Counted from the first letter of the stretch, positions 38,983 to 48,831 are shown. The stretch: DNA of 51,180 nt from an uncultured Ruminococcus sp. (GCA_902766885.1 CACXFS010000056.1:1-51180); one strand, 5' to 3'. Notes: generated from the sequence alone by a model not told the origin. Program-made: numbers and translations.

Positions 38983-40449
38983 ATGTTCAAGGGCATAACA
39001 AAACGCTGGATGCTTAACACGCTCAGCGTAATACTTACAATTATTATATCAATTGTTGTCTGCCTTATCTTTCTTGTTACCTACCTTTTTCAGAGCAGTG
39101 TTGAACAGAGCCTGAACAACGCCGCCAGCGAGCTTTCACTCGTTTTTTCGGGATATACAAGTGACAGTTCAACGAGCTTTGCATCATCTGCAAGAGATTA
39201 TGTTGAAAACTTCAAGAAAAAAGAGCAGATGGAGGTTATGGTAATCAACTCAACAGGCAGGGTTGTTATGACTTCAACGGGTTTTATCCCCTCCGACGAT
39301 ACAAAGCTTACCGATTTTGATCAGGCAAAGGAGAGCAGTGACGGCTGTGCTTTCTGGAACGGCAAGTTAAGCTCCGGCGAAAGCGCAATGAGTGTAACAC
39401 GCATCATAACAAACGACAGCGGTACGGTTGTCGGCGCAATCCGCTACATAGTTTCAATGGACCCCATCAACAGCAGAATTATGCTCATTTCGGGACTTAT
39501 AATTGCCCTCGGTCTTGTGATTATTTCGCTTGTAATAATTTCGGGACTTACATTTATCCGCTCAATTGTAAAGCCGATTCGCAACCTTTCGCTTATTGCG
39601 GCGCAGATTGCGCACGGTGACTTTTCCGCTTCTGAAAAAATTGAGCACAAATACGACGATGAAATCGGTGACCTCTGCGACGCCGTCAGCGATATGGCTA
39701 AGGATTTGCAGACCACCGAGCAGATGAAAAACGACTTTATCTCCCGTGTTTCTCACGAGCTGAGAACACCCCTCACCGCAATCAAGGGCTGGGCTGAAAC
39801 AATGCAGCTTTCCGAAAGGGGAAAGCTTGACCGCAAAACCTTTGACAAGGGTATGGGAGTTATCATAAAGGAAAGTACAAGACTTACAAGCATTGTTGAG
39901 GAACTTCTCGACTTCAGCCGTATTCAGAGCGGCAGAATGGTACTTATGAACGAAAAACTCGACATACTTGCCGAGTTTGACGAAACCGTATATATGCTCA
40001 AAGAACGTGCCGTAAAGGAAGGTAAGCACCTGCTTTACGACGAGCCCGAGGCAGTTTATCCGCCCGTTTACGGTGACAGGAACAGACTCAAACAGGTTTT
40101 CCTTAATGTAATAGACAACGCATTGAAATACACGCCAAAGGGCGGAGTAGTTGCGGCTCAGGTTATCTACAGCAAGGACGAACCCGACATTATAAAAATT
40201 GTAATTACCGATACGGGCTGCGGAATTTCCGCCGAAGATCTGCCCAAGGTAAAGGAAAAATTCTACAAGGCTAACCAGACCGTCAGGGGTTCGGGAATCG
40301 GACTTGCGGTTGCAGATGAAATTATGAACCTCCACAATGGTTCACTCGACATAGAAAGCGGAGAGGGAGTCGGAACAACAGTAACGCTGACCTTCCCCGT
40401 ATACAAAGAGGGCGAGGCTCAGACAATGCCCGAAAACATAAAGCTTTGA
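38983..40449 (+). CDS. Sensor histidine kinase (HAMP-HisKA-HATPase)
   Basis: A 488-aa protein. Two membrane helices (about 13-36 and 162-190) frame an extracellular sensor of about 125 residues. A HAMP domain (about 190-245), a HisKA domain with FISRVSHELRTPLTAIKGWAE (quoted as SHELRTPL, phospho-His) and a HATPase with DNALKYT (N box), DTGCGIS (G1) and GSGIGLAV (G2) follow. No PAS domain is present. SD GGGAGGTAA precedes ATG 38983. It is the likely partner of the regulator at 37718-38428. Confidence 0.94.
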   Translation: MFKGITKRWMLNTLSVILTIIISIVVCLIFLVTYLFQSSVEQSLNNAASELSLVFSGYTSDSSTSFASSARDYVENFKKKEQMEVMVINSTGRVVMTSTGFIPSDDTKLTDFDQAKESSDGCAFWNGKLSSGESAMSVTRIITNDSGTVVGAIRYIVSMDPINSRIMLISGLIIALGLVIISLVIISGLTFIRSIVKPIRNLSLIAAQIAHGDFSASEKIEHKYDDEIGDLCDAVSDMAKDLQTTEQMKNDFISRVSHELRTPLTAIKGWAETMQLSERGKLDRKTFDKGMGVIIKESTRLTSIVEELLDFSRIQSGRMVLMNEKLDILAEFDETVYMLKERAVKEGKHLLYDEPEAVYPPVYGDRNRLKQVFLNVIDNALKYTPKGGVVAAQVIYSKDEPDIIKIVITDTGCGISAEDLPKVKEKFYKANQTVRGSGIGLAVADEIMNLHNGSLDIESGEGVGTTVTLTFPVYKEGEAQTMPENIKL

Positions 40450-40464
40450 TGAAAGGAAGTTTCA

Positions 40465-41460
40465 ATGGCTAAATCATGTTGTAAACAAACAAAGAAAATT
40501 ACGTCAATCGGCGGAAGTGCATTGATTGAAGGCATTATGATGCGCGGACCGAAGCGTACCACTGTATGCGTAAGAACAGGTGAAAATGAAATCTACAGTG
40601 AGGACATCAGCATTAACACATTAGCCTCAAAGTGCAAAATTTTCAAGTACCCGTTTTTAAGAGGTATTGCGGGACTGGTGGACTCAATGCGTTTGTCATA
40701 TAAATCTCTTATGCTTTCAGCCGACAAGGCAATTGAAGCAGGAGAAATTGAGGAGGAAGAGCCGTCTAAGTTTGAAAAATGGCTTGACGAAAAGTTCGGC
40801 GACAAGCTCGTAAAAATCCTTATGGTGTTTGCCTCAATCCTCGGCGTTGCGCTTGCAGTAGGACTTTTCTTTTTCCTGCCGTCGTTTTTGTTCGACCTTA
40901 CGGCAAACGTTGTTCCCGTATTTAAAGGTGACGGAGAAGTTGCAGTTTTCTGGAAGTCGGTGTTCGAGGGTGTTTTGAAAATTGTTCTTTTCCTGCTATA
41001 TATAGTGGTATGCTCGCAGATGACCGAAATGAAACGTGTGTTTATGTATCACGGCGCAGAGCACAAGACTATTTTTTGCTACGAAAATGAAGAAGAACTC
41101 ACCGTTGAAAACGTTAAAAAGCAAAGCCGTTTTCATCCTCGCTGCGGAACAAGCTTTATGGTGCTTATGCTGATTGTCGGAATCGTAATCGGTCTTTTCA
41201 TTCCCGTTGCACCTTTCGGAATTCCGGTTTTACGTCCCATAATCAAAATCCTGCTTTTGCCGCTCACCTGCGGAATCGGCTATGAGCTTATCAAAATCTG
41301 CGGCAAGCACGATAATGCGTTAACAAGAATAATCGCTGCTCCCGGACTCTGGGCGCAGAGAATTACAACAAAAGAGCCCGACGACAAGATGATTGAGGTT
41401 GCAATCGAAGCAATCAAGGCTGTAATTCCCGAGGACGGCTCGGACATAGTTTCTAAATGA
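40465..41460 (+). CDS. DUF1385 membrane protein
   Basis: A 331-aa protein of the DUF1385 family: GGSALIEGIMMRGPK opens it, PFLRGIAGLVDSM follows, and YHGAEHKTIFCYE plus SRFHPRCGTSF are the conserved metal-like motif. About four membrane helices lie between 117 and 275. The function is not established. In Firmicutes it is regularly encoded next to prmC, and here the two overlap by 4 nt. It starts 16 nt after the kinase stop with SD AAAGGAAG. Confidence 0.93.
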   Translation: MAKSCCKQTKKITSIGGSALIEGIMMRGPKRTTVCVRTGENEIYSEDISINTLASKCKIFKYPFLRGIAGLVDSMRLSYKSLMLSADKAIEAGEIEEEEPSKFEKWLDEKFGDKLVKILMVFASILGVALAVGLFFFLPSFLFDLTANVVPVFKGDGEVAVFWKSVFEGVLKIVLFLLYIVVCSQMTEMKRVFMYHGAEHKTIFCYENEEELTVENVKKQSRFHPRCGTSFMVLMLIVGIVIGLFIPVAPFGIPVLRPIIKILLLPLTCGIGYELIKICGKHDNALTRIIAAPGLWAQRITTKEPDDKMIEVAIEAIKAVIPEDGSDIVSK

Positions 41461-42302
41461 TGACCGTTAAGGAAGCATATAAAAAATGCAAGGAAATCCT
41501 TGCGGAGTCGGAAATCGAGGACGAAACATTTGAAGCACTCTGCCTTTTTGAAAAGGTAACAGGCTTTGACAGACTCGGCATAATCTCGCACGGAGATGAG
41601 CAGATAACCGATGAAAAGCTAAATGAGCTTTTAAGCCTTGTAAATAGGCGTTGCAAGCACGAGCCGTTGCAGTATCTTCTGGGCAGCTGGAGCTTTTGCG
41701 GCTTTGATTTCTGCGTTGGCAAAGGCGTGCTTATTCCGCGTGACGATACCGAGGTAGTAGTTAATCTCTGCATTGATTACCTTAAAAACAGCGAAAACAA
41801 AAAGGTGATTGATTTGTGCGCCGGCAGCGGAGCAATATCCGTTGTGCTTGAAAAGCTTGCAGATGCAGAGATCACTGCACTTGAGCTGAGCGATGATGCG
41901 TTTAAATTTCTTGAAAAGAATATTGAATTAAATAATTCAAAGGTAAAAGCCGTAAAGGGCAATGTCTTTAAATCCTTTTGCGACTTTGAAGATAACTCCT
42001 TTGATTTGATAGTTTCAAACCCGCCGTATATTAAATCCGACGATATTCAGACTCTACAGACTGAGGTTCAGCAAGAGCCAAGGCTTGCGCTTGACGGCGG
42101 AAAAAGCGGCTATGATTTTTACGAAGCAATCGTAAAGCACTGGAGTTCAAAGCTAAGGCACGGCGGTGCTCTTGCGTTTGAGCTCGGAGAAAACCAGAGC
42201 GATTATGTAGCTGAGCTTATGAAGTCGCAGGGGTTTGGAAATATCCGCACTTCCCTTGATTTGGGCGGAGTGCAAAGGGCAATAATCGGGACGATGCTCT
42301 AA
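41457..42302 (+). CDS. prmC: Peptide chain release factor glutamine methyltransferase
   Basis: A 281-aa protein. The N-terminal helical domain contains EPLQYLLGSWSFCG, VLIPRDDTEVVV follows, the SAM motif is IDLCAGSGAISV, and the active site is VSNPPYI. PrmC methylates the GGQ glutamine of release factors. It overlaps the DUF1385 gene by 4 nt; a second ATG three bases later is equally possible as start. Confidence 0.96.
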   Translation: MMTVKEAYKKCKEILAESEIEDETFEALCLFEKVTGFDRLGIISHGDEQITDEKLNELLSLVNRRCKHEPLQYLLGSWSFCGFDFCVGKGVLIPRDDTEVVVNLCIDYLKNSENKKVIDLCAGSGAISVVLEKLADAEITALELSDDAFKFLEKNIELNNSKVKAVKGNVFKSFCDFEDNSFDLIVSNPPYIKSDDIQTLQTEVQQEPRLALDGGKSGYDFYEAIVKHWSSKLRHGGALAFELGENQSDYVAELMKSQGFGNIRTSLDLGGVQRAIIGTML

Positions 42303-42306
42303 AAAT

Positions 42307-42369
42307 AGAAAATTTGTTCGATATTTTTCCCTCTTTTATATTGCAATTTTTATCTGTATATTTTATAAT
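42307..42369 (+). promoter_or_regulatory. recA promoter with degenerate SOS-like box
   Basis: TTGCAA (42341-42346), 17 bp, TATAAT (42364-42369). AGAAAATTTGTTCG (42307-42320) resembles the LexA consensus with two mismatches in its left half. Like the box at 21974-21987 it lies upstream of the -35. Confidence 0.6.
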
Positions 42370-42433
42370 CTTAAATGAAATATGAATCCGCAGGCTAATT
42401 TTATAGCAAATCGGATTTACGGAGGTATATGAA

Positions 42434-43552
42434 ATGGCAGTTGATAAGACAAAAGCGCTTGAAACGGCGCTCACACAAATTGAAAAACAGTTCGGCAAGG
42501 GTGCTGTAATGCGCCTTGGCGAAAATAAGCATATGAGCATTGACCATATTTCAACAGGTTCTCTGTCGCTTGACATTGCGCTCGGAATCGGCGGACTTCC
42601 ACGAGGAAGAATCGTTGAAATCTACGGTCCGGAATCCTCGGGTAAAACAACACTTTCACTCCACTGTATTGCAGAGGGACAGAAAAACGGCGGCAACGTT
42701 GCTTTTATCGACGTTGAACACGCTCTTGACCCAACCTATGCGGCGGCTCTCGGCGTTGACGTTGACTCACTTCTCGTTTCTCAGCCCGACACGGGTGAGG
42801 ACGCTCTCGAAATAGCCGAGGCTCTTATTCGAAGCGGTGCAATTGACGTTATCGTAATCGACTCAGTTGCGGCTCTTGTTCCGAAGGCTGAAATTGAGGG
42901 CGAAATGGGCGACAGCCACGTCGGCTTGCACGCAAGACTTATGTCGCAGGCTTTAAGAAAGCTTGCAGGCGCAATTTCAAAGTCAAACTGCGTTGCAATC
43001 TTTATCAATCAGCTCCGTGAAAAGGTCGGCGTTGTCTACGGTAACCCCGAAGTTACAACCGGCGGACGTGCGCTCAAGTTCTACAGCTCGGTGCGCATTG
43101 ACATCAGACGTGTTGAAACAATCAAGGTAAACGGCGAGATGATAGGCTCGCACACAAAGGCAAAGGTTGTTAAGAATAAAATTGCTCCGCCTTTCAGAGA
43201 GGCAGAGTTTGACATAATGTACGGCGAGGGAATTTCCCGTGAGGGCGAATTGCTCGACCTTTCCGTAAAGGCTGACGTTGTTCAGAAAGCAGGCGCATGG
43301 TTCAGCTACAAGGGCAACCGTCTCGGACAGGGACGTGACAAGGTTAAGGAGCTTTTAAAGACCGACAAGGAACTTGCAAAGCAGATTGAGGACGAATTGT
43401 GGGCAAATATCGACAAACTCTACGCCCGCAGAACGCCTGCACCAAAGGCAAAAATCACAGAAGTTCCTGCGGCAGAGCCGTCGGCAAAAACAGCACCTGC
43501 CGAAGCTGCAAAAAAGAGCAGTGCTAAAATCGACGTTTTAGTTGACGACTGA
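42434..43552 (+). CDS. recA: Recombinase RecA
   Basis: A 372-aa protein. Walker A is GPESSGKTT (65-73), then [29 protein letters not shown] quoted to 19 residues, and [17 protein letters not shown] with the L2 loop start. The C-terminus is Ala/Pro/Lys-rich, then acidic. RecA catalyses strand exchange and triggers LexA cleavage. SD GGAGGTA precedes ATG 42434. Its stop overlaps the recX start by one base. Confidence 0.98.
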   Translation: MAVDKTKALETALTQIEKQFGKGAVMRLGENKHMSIDHISTGSLSLDIALGIGGLPRGRIVEIYGPESSGKTTLSLHCIAEGQKNGGNVAFIDVEHALDPTYAAALGVDVDSLLVSQPDTGEDALEIAEALIRSGAIDVIVIDSVAALVPKAEIEGEMGDSHVGLHARLMSQALRKLAGAISKSNCVAIFINQLREKVGVVYGNPEVTTGGRALKFYSSVRIDIRRVETIKVNGEMIGSHTKAKVVKNKIAPPFREAEFDIMYGEGISREGELLDLSVKADVVQKAGAWFSYKGNRLGQGRDKVKELLKTDKELAKQIEDELWANIDKLYARRTPAPKAKITEVPAAEPSAKTAPAEAAKKSSAKIDVLVDD

Positions 43553-44163
43553 TGCTGATAACTGCTATTGAGCCGAGAAGAAAGGCGATGAGTGCGCTGT
43601 ATATCGACGGCGAGTTTGTAATGAACCTCGACACACGCACGTTGATTGAAAACCGCTTTGACGTCGGCAGAGAAATTGACGATGACGATTTGCACGAAAT
43701 AATCAACCTCAGCAACGAAAGACGGGCAAAGGAAAAGGCACTCTGGCTGATTTCATACCGTGACCACTCAAAAAAGGAGCTTACCGACAAAATCAAGCGC
43801 ACCTGCGACGAGGAAAGCGCAGAAAAAGCCGTTGAGCGTATGGAGGAATTGGGGCTAGTAAACGACAGGGTGTTTGCCGAAACATACGCAAGAAAGCTGA
43901 TATTTACAAAGCATATGTCAAAGACAGCCGCATCATACGAGCTTGCCCGAAAGGGAATCGACAGAGAGCTTGCAGACGAAATTCTTGAAGGTATCGACGT
44001 TGACGAGAGGGAGCAGATTCGTGAAGTAATCGACAAAAAATACAGAAATTTAAATGACGAAAAGATAAAACGCAGGGCGTTTTCGGCTCTGCAAAGGCTC
44101 GGCTACCGTTTCGACGATATTCGTGCCGTACTTGAAGAATACACAGAGGAAGACTGCATATGA
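43552..44163 (+). CDS. recX: RecA regulator RecX
   Basis: A 203-aa protein rich in helical repeats: KALWLISYRDHSKKELTDKI, quoted in 20 residues, EELGLVNDRVFAETYAR and FSALQRLGYRFDDIRAVLEE are typical RecX three-helix repeats. It binds RecA filaments and limits their activity. The ATG shares a base with the recA stop (TGATG), so translation is coupled. The stop overlaps rimO by 4 nt. Confidence 0.95.
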   Translation: MLITAIEPRRKAMSALYIDGEFVMNLDTRTLIENRFDVGREIDDDDLHEIINLSNERRAKEKALWLISYRDHSKKELTDKIKRTCDEESAEKAVERMEELGLVNDRVFAETYARKLIFTKHMSKTAASYELARKGIDRELADEILEGIDVDEREQIREVIDKKYRNLNDEKIKRRAFSALQRLGYRFDDIRAVLEEYTEEDCI

Positions 44164-45488
44164 ATTATAAAGTCGGCATTGTGTCGCTTGGTTGTGCAAA
44201 AAATCAGGTTGACGCCGAAATGCTTCTGTTCACACTAAAAAACAGAGGCTTTACAATAGTAAATGACCCTGCGGACGCTGACGCAGTAATAGTAAACACC
44301 TGCGGATTTATTGACTCGGCAAAGCAGGAAAGCATTGACGAGATAATCGAGCTCGGTAAATTAAAGCAAGAGGGCACAATCAAGGCAATTATTGTGACAG
44401 GCTGTCTTGCCGAGAGATATAAAAATGAAATAACAAAACAGCTCTATGAGGTTGACGCCGCAATAGGAATAGGTGCAAATGAGAAGATTGCCGACGTTGT
44501 GCTTGAAGCCTTGAACGGCAAAAAGACCGAGCTTTTCCCCGATAAAGCACTTCTTCCCATGGAGGGCGGCAGAATTCAGTCAACGCCTTTCTACACAGCA
44601 TATCTAAAGGTTGCGGAGGGCTGCGACAACTGCTGTACCTACTGCGCAATTCCTCTTATAAGGGGACATTTCCGCAGCAGACAGCCCGACGAGGTAATAA
44701 AGGAAGCAGAACAGCTTGCCGCAAACGGCGTTAAGGAGCTTAACGTAATTGCGCAGGACACCACACGCTACGGTGAAGATTTGTTCGGCGAGCCGTACCT
44801 TGCAAAGCTTTTAAAGCGACTTTGCAAAATCGACGGCTTTAAGTGGATAAGGGTGCTCTACTGCTACCCCGACAGAGTTACCGACGAGCTCATCGACGTT
44901 ATCGCAGAGGAAGACAAAATTGTAAAGTATATCGACATTCCGCTTCAGCACTGCAACGGCGAGGTTTTGAAGAATATGAACCGCCGTGGCAACAGAGAAA
45001 GTCTTACAGCTCTGCTCAACAAAATAAAGGCAAAAATTCCGAACGTGATTTTCCGTTCAACATTTATAACCGGATTCCCCGGAGAAACCGAGGAGCAGTT
45101 TGAGGAGCTTGCGGATTTTGCCGCAGAAATTAAGTTCCAAAGGCTCGGCTGTTTCCCCTACTCAAAGGAGGAGGACACAAAGGCTGCTCTTATGGAAAAT
45201 CAGATTGACGATGACATAAAGCAGAAACGTGCTGACATAATTATGGAGCACCAGCAAAGCGTTATGGCTGAGTACTGCGAAAGCCTTATCGGTAGCGAGG
45301 TTGAAGTCCTCGTTGAGGGCTACGACAAGCTTGCAGAGTGCTTTTTCGGCAGAACCTACGCTGACGCACCCGAGGTTGACGGCTGTGTGTTCTTCACCTG
45401 CAACGGCGAAAAGCCAAAGGCAGGCGACTTTGTAAAGGTAAAAATCACCGACTATATGGGGTGCGACCCTGTCGGCGAGCGTGTCTGA
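44160..45488 (+). CDS. rimO: Ribosomal protein S12 methylthiotransferase
   Basis: A 442-aa radical SAM enzyme. The N-terminal UPF0004 domain holds three Fe-S cysteines (LGCAKNQVDAE, NTCGFID, TGCLAERY). The radical SAM motif is EGCDNCCTYCAIP with C-x3-C-x2-C. A C-terminal TRAM domain ends the protein. SLGCAKNQVD and IPLIRGHFRSR favour RimO over MiaB. It methylthiolates Asp in ribosomal protein S12. It is coupled to recX. Confidence 0.95.
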   Translation: MNYKVGIVSLGCAKNQVDAEMLLFTLKNRGFTIVNDPADADAVIVNTCGFIDSAKQESIDEIIELGKLKQEGTIKAIIVTGCLAERYKNEITKQLYEVDAAIGIGANEKIADVVLEALNGKKTELFPDKALLPMEGGRIQSTPFYTAYLKVAEGCDNCCTYCAIPLIRGHFRSRQPDEVIKEAEQLAANGVKELNVIAQDTTRYGEDLFGEPYLAKLLKRLCKIDGFKWIRVLYCYPDRVTDELIDVIAEEDKIVKYIDIPLQHCNGEVLKNMNRRGNRESLTALLNKIKAKIPNVIFRSTFITGFPGETEEQFEELADFAAEIKFQRLGCFPYSKEEDTKAALMENQIDDDIKQKRADIIMEHQQSVMAEYCESLIGSEVEVLVEGYDKLAECFFGRTYADAPEVDGCVFFTCNGEKPKAGDFVKVKITDYMGCDPVGERV

Positions 45489-45532
45489 GGTTAATTTATC
45501 CGACTATTATATAGAGTAGAAAGCAGGTAAAT

Positions 45533-45985
45533 ATGAAATCAATATGCGGTGCTGACTGCAAAAATTGCGGTTACGGAAAGAATAATAATTGCAAAGGCTG
45601 TACGGAATCAAAAGGTTGTCCTTTTGGCAAACAATGCTTTGTTTATAAATATATTAAAAACGGCGGAACAGAAAATTTTGATTTATTCAAAAAACATCTG
45701 GTTGACGAGTTTAATTCATTAAATGTCGCAGGTATGCCTAAAATTGATGACCTCTTTCCGATAAACGGTGCATACGTGAATTTAGCTTATCCGATGCCGA
45801 ACGGCAAAGCCGTTAAACTGCTTGACGACAACGATGTATATTTAGGCAATCAGGTAGAATGTGAATTTAACGACGGAGAATTGATTAAATGCTATGGCTT
45901 GGTTGCAGGACTTGATTTTTTACTGGTAAGCGAATACGGTGAAAACTGTTCATCTCCCGAAATTGTAGTCTTTAAGAGAAGATGA
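45533..45985 (+). CDS. DUF3795-type Cys-rich protein
   Basis: A 150-aa protein whose first 45 residues are Cys-rich: ICGADCKNCGYGKNNNCKGC, then KGCPFGKQCFVYKYI. This pattern is that of DUF3795, probably a metal- or Fe-S-binding module. The remaining 100 residues lack recognisable motifs. SD GCAGGTAAAT precedes ATG 45533. Function unknown. Confidence 0.8.
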   Translation: MKSICGADCKNCGYGKNNNCKGCTESKGCPFGKQCFVYKYIKNGGTENFDLFKKHLVDEFNSLNVAGMPKIDDLFPINGAYVNLAYPMPNGKAVKLLDDNDVYLGNQVECEFNDGELIKCYGLVAGLDFLLVSEYGENCSSPEIVVFKRR

Positions 45986-46054
45986 AATTTATTTTTGCAA
46001 TACATAAATCAAAATACATAAATCAAATTAATATATAATAATTGAGGTAACAAA

Positions 46055-46645
46055 ATGAATTTACCCAATAAACTGACAGTAGGACGAATAATTCTCGTTC
46101 CGTTTTTCGTTGCGGCAATGCTGATTGATTTTCCGCTTCATCACCTTGTCGCACTGATAATATTTGTAATTGCCTCGCTGACCGATATGCTCGACGGCAA
46201 AATTGCAAGGAAAAATAACCTTGTAACTGATTTCGGAAAGTTTGCAGACCCGCTTGCCGACAAAATTCTTGTACTTGCGGCACTTCTTTGCTTTGTGCAG
46301 AACGGTTACTGCGACTGCGTAGCCGTAATAATCGTGCTGTTCAGGGAATTTGCCGTAACGTCAATAAGGCTGACAGCCGCCGCAAAAGGCAAGGTTGTAG
46401 CCGCAAATATCTTCGGCAAAATCAAAACCGTATCGCAGATGATTGCGATAATCGCAATTCTTGTGATGCAGTTTGTGCTTGATTTGCCGTCAATCGGATT
46501 TGTGTTCCCATCGGGACTTTCCGATACACTAAGCGTAGTTTTCTTCGCAGTCGGAGAGGCTTTAATCTGGATTTCAACAATTTTTGCCGCAATTTCGGGC
46601 ATTATCTATATTATAGAAAACAAGCGCTTTATATCTGAAATGTAA
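46055..46645 (+). CDS. pgsA: CDP-diacylglycerol-glycerol-3-phosphate 3-phosphatidyltransferase
   Basis: A 196-aa membrane protein. The CDP-alcohol phosphotransferase motif runs DMLDGKIARKN, then DFGKFADPLADK, matching D-x2-DG-x2-AR-x8-G-x3-D-x3-D. NLPNKLTVGRIILVP is the usual PgsA N-terminus. It makes phosphatidylglycerol phosphate at the membrane. SD TTGAGGTAA precedes ATG 46055. Confidence 0.95.
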   Translation: MNLPNKLTVGRIILVPFFVAAMLIDFPLHHLVALIIFVIASLTDMLDGKIARKNNLVTDFGKFADPLADKILVLAALLCFVQNGYCDCVAVIIVLFREFAVTSIRLTAAAKGKVVAANIFGKIKTVSQMIAIIAILVMQFVLDLPSIGFVFPSGLSDTLSVVFFAVGEALIWISTIFAAISGIIYIIENKRFISEM

Positions 46646-46647
46646 AA

Positions 46648-46690
46648 GTCGAGTGCCTCGACACGCAAATCTAGCAGACAGCTCGATATT
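46648..46690. repeat. Dispersed GTCGAG/CTCGAC hairpin repeat
   Basis: The hairpin GTCGAG TGC CTCGAC lies three bases after the pgsA stop and continues into ACGCAAAT..GCAGACAGCT. In inverted orientation this nearly equals 21274-21310. It may act as a terminator-like stem but lacks a T run. Confidence 0.65.
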
Positions 46691-46761
46691 AATAAACCTT
46701 ATTTGCACGAACGTTTCGGAGCAATATCCTATAAAGTAAAAAACCGTTCGGAAGTGATAAT

Positions 46762-47409
46762 TTGTTCAGAACACTTAAATCCGACCTTAACGCTGTGCTC
46801 GAGCGTGACCCTGCCGCAAGAAACAGGGCAGAGGTATTCTTTCTATATTCGGGCTTTAAGGCGGTACGGTCACACAGAAAAGCCAACTGGTTTTACAGAC
46901 ACAATTTAAAATTTATCGCCCGCTGGATTTCACAGCGCAGCCGTCACAAGACGGGAATAGAAATTCACCCCGGTGCAACAATCGGAAAAGGCCTTTTTAT
47001 CGACCACGGAATGGGCGTTGTAATCGGTGAAACTACGGTAATCGGCGACAACTGCACTATCTATCAGAACGTTACCCTCGGCGGTACGGGCAAGGATACG
47101 GGCAAACGTCACCCCACTCTCGGCAACAACGTGCTTGTCGGCTCGGGCGCAAAGGTACTCGGACCGTTTACCGTTGGCGATAACGCACGAATTGCCGCAG
47201 GCGCAGTTGTGCTGAGTGAAGTTCCTGCAAATGCAACCGCCGTAGGCGTTCCTGCAAGGGTTGTAAAGGTAAACGGAATCAGGAGCGAAACGCTCGACCA
47301 GATTCACGTTTCCGACCCCGTTGCACTTGCACTTTGCAACCTTGAACACAAAATTAATCAGCTCAACGAGCAGATAGAAGAATTAAAAAAAGTCAACAGC
47401 AAGGAGTAA
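46762..47409 (+). CDS. cysE: Serine O-acetyltransferase
   Basis: A 215-aa protein. RDPAARNRAEVFFLYSGF is the N-terminal helical part of Firmicutes CysE. Left-handed beta-helix hexapeptide repeats include IHPGATIGKG, FIDHGMGVVIGET (catalytic His and Asp) and NVTLGGTGKD. It makes O-acetylserine, the substrate of CysK. Start TTG 46762 lies after GGAAGTGA. cysS follows after 5 nt, so cysteine supply and Cys-tRNA charging are co-expressed. Confidence 0.95.
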   Translation: MFRTLKSDLNAVLERDPAARNRAEVFFLYSGFKAVRSHRKANWFYRHNLKFIARWISQRSRHKTGIEIHPGATIGKGLFIDHGMGVVIGETTVIGDNCTIYQNVTLGGTGKDTGKRHPTLGNNVLVGSGAKVLGPFTVGDNARIAAGAVVLSEVPANATAVGVPARVVKVNGIRSETLDQIHVSDPVALALCNLEHKINQLNEQIEELKKVNSKE

Positions 47410-47414
47410 TCAAT

Positions 47415-48818
47415 ATGATTTTATATAACTCTCTCGGACAGACAAAACAGGAATTTGTTCCTCATACCCCCGGTAAGGTCAATATGTATACCTGCGGTCC
47501 TACCGTTTACCACTATGCGCACATCGGCAACCTCCGCACCTATATTATGGAGGATGTACTTGAAAAGTACCTGCGTTTTTCGGGATATGACGTTAACCGT
47601 GTTATGAATATCACAGACGTAGGCCACCTTTCGAGCGACGCAGATACGGGTGAGGACAAAATGCTTGCAGGTGCAAAGCGTGAGCACAAGACGGTGCTTG
47701 AAATTGCAAAGTTCTACACAGACGCATTTTTTGCTGACTGCGAAAAGCTAAACATCAAGCGTCCCGACGTTGTAGAGCCTGCAACAAACTGCATTGACAG
47801 CTTTATCAATATGATTTCTGTTCTGCTTGAGAAGGGTTATGCCTATATCGCAGGAGGAAACGTCTATTTTGATACTTCAAAGCTTGACTCCTACTACGTT
47901 TTCGGAAATATGAACGAGGAAGATTTAGCAGTCGGAGTTCGTGACAGTGTTGAGGAGGACGAAAATAAGCGCAATAAGGCTGACTTCGTGCTCTGGTTTA
48001 CAAAGTCAAAGTTTGAGTCGCAGGAGCTTAAATGGGAAAGCCCGTGGGGACTCGGCTATCCCGGCTGGCATATTGAGTGCTCGTGCATAAGCTACAAGCA
48101 CAACGGCGAGTATCTTGACATTCACTGCGGCGGAATTGACAACGCATTCCCGCACCACACAAATGAAATTGCACAGAGTGAAGCTTTCCTCGGTCATAAG
48201 TGGTGCAAATACTGGTTCCACGTTCTCCACCTAAATGACGCAAGGGGCAAGATGAGTAAGTCAAAGGGTGATTTCCTCACCGTTTCACTGCTTGAAAGCA
48301 AGGGTTACAATCCGCTTGTTTACAGAATGTTCTGCTTGCAGAGCCACTACCGCAAGCCGCTTACGTTCTCGTATGACAGCCTTGATAATACCGCAAAGGC
48401 GTACGACAAGCTTGTTAAGAGAATATCGTCACTCGACAGAAACGGCGAGGTTGACAATGCAAAGGCAGAGGAGCTTATCGGTTCATTCAAAGAGGCTCTC
48501 GACAATGATTTGAACACATCCTTAGGTCTTACCTGCGTTTACGACGCTTTAAAGGCTGACACAAACGACGCTACAAAGCTTTATGTAATTTCGGAGTTTG
48601 ATAAGGTGCTTTCTCTCGGACTTATCGGAGCAGAAAATGAAGAAACTGCTGAAAACGACAGCGAAGCAAACGCAGAAATTGAAGCTTTGATTGCACAGAG
48701 AACAAAGGCTCGTGCCGAAAAGGACTGGGCAACAGCCGACGCAATCAGAGATAAGCTCAAAGAAATGAAGGTTGTCGTTGAAGATACAAAAGACGGCATA
48801 AAGTGGCATTTTGAATAA
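47415..48818 (+). CDS. cysS: Cysteinyl-tRNA synthetase
   Basis: A 467-aa class I synthetase. YTCGPTVYHYAHIGNLRTY carries the first zinc Cys and the HIGH-type motif. GWHIECSCIS and HHTNEIAQSE supply the other zinc ligands, and GKMSKSKGD is the KMSKS loop. The C-terminal helical anticodon region is present, with an acidic insert near 410. SD AAGGAG precedes ATG 47415. It is coupled to cysE. Confidence 0.97.
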   Translation: MILYNSLGQTKQEFVPHTPGKVNMYTCGPTVYHYAHIGNLRTYIMEDVLEKYLRFSGYDVNRVMNITDVGHLSSDADTGEDKMLAGAKREHKTVLEIAKFYTDAFFADCEKLNIKRPDVVEPATNCIDSFINMISVLLEKGYAYIAGGNVYFDTSKLDSYYVFGNMNEEDLAVGVRDSVEEDENKRNKADFVLWFTKSKFESQELKWESPWGLGYPGWHIECSCISYKHNGEYLDIHCGGIDNAFPHHTNEIAQSEAFLGHKWCKYWFHVLHLNDARGKMSKSKGDFLTVSLLESKGYNPLVYRMFCLQSHYRKPLTFSYDSLDNTAKAYDKLVKRISSLDRNGEVDNAKAEELIGSFKEALDNDLNTSLGLTCVYDALKADTNDATKLYVISEFDKVLSLGLIGAENEETAENDSEANAEIEALIAQRTKARAEKDWATADAIRDKLKEMKVVVEDTKDGIKWHFE

Positions 48819-48831
48819 TTAATATAACAGT

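Noticed and set aside
39562-40335. 257-aa ORF antisense to the histidine kinase
   Set aside because: The plus strand encodes a complete HAMP-HisKA-HATPase protein; the antisense frame has no SD or motifs.
46646-46761. T-box leader before cysE-cysS
   Set aside because: No T-box (GGTGG-type) motif, specifier arrangement or terminator/antiterminator pair is visible in this 116-bp gap.
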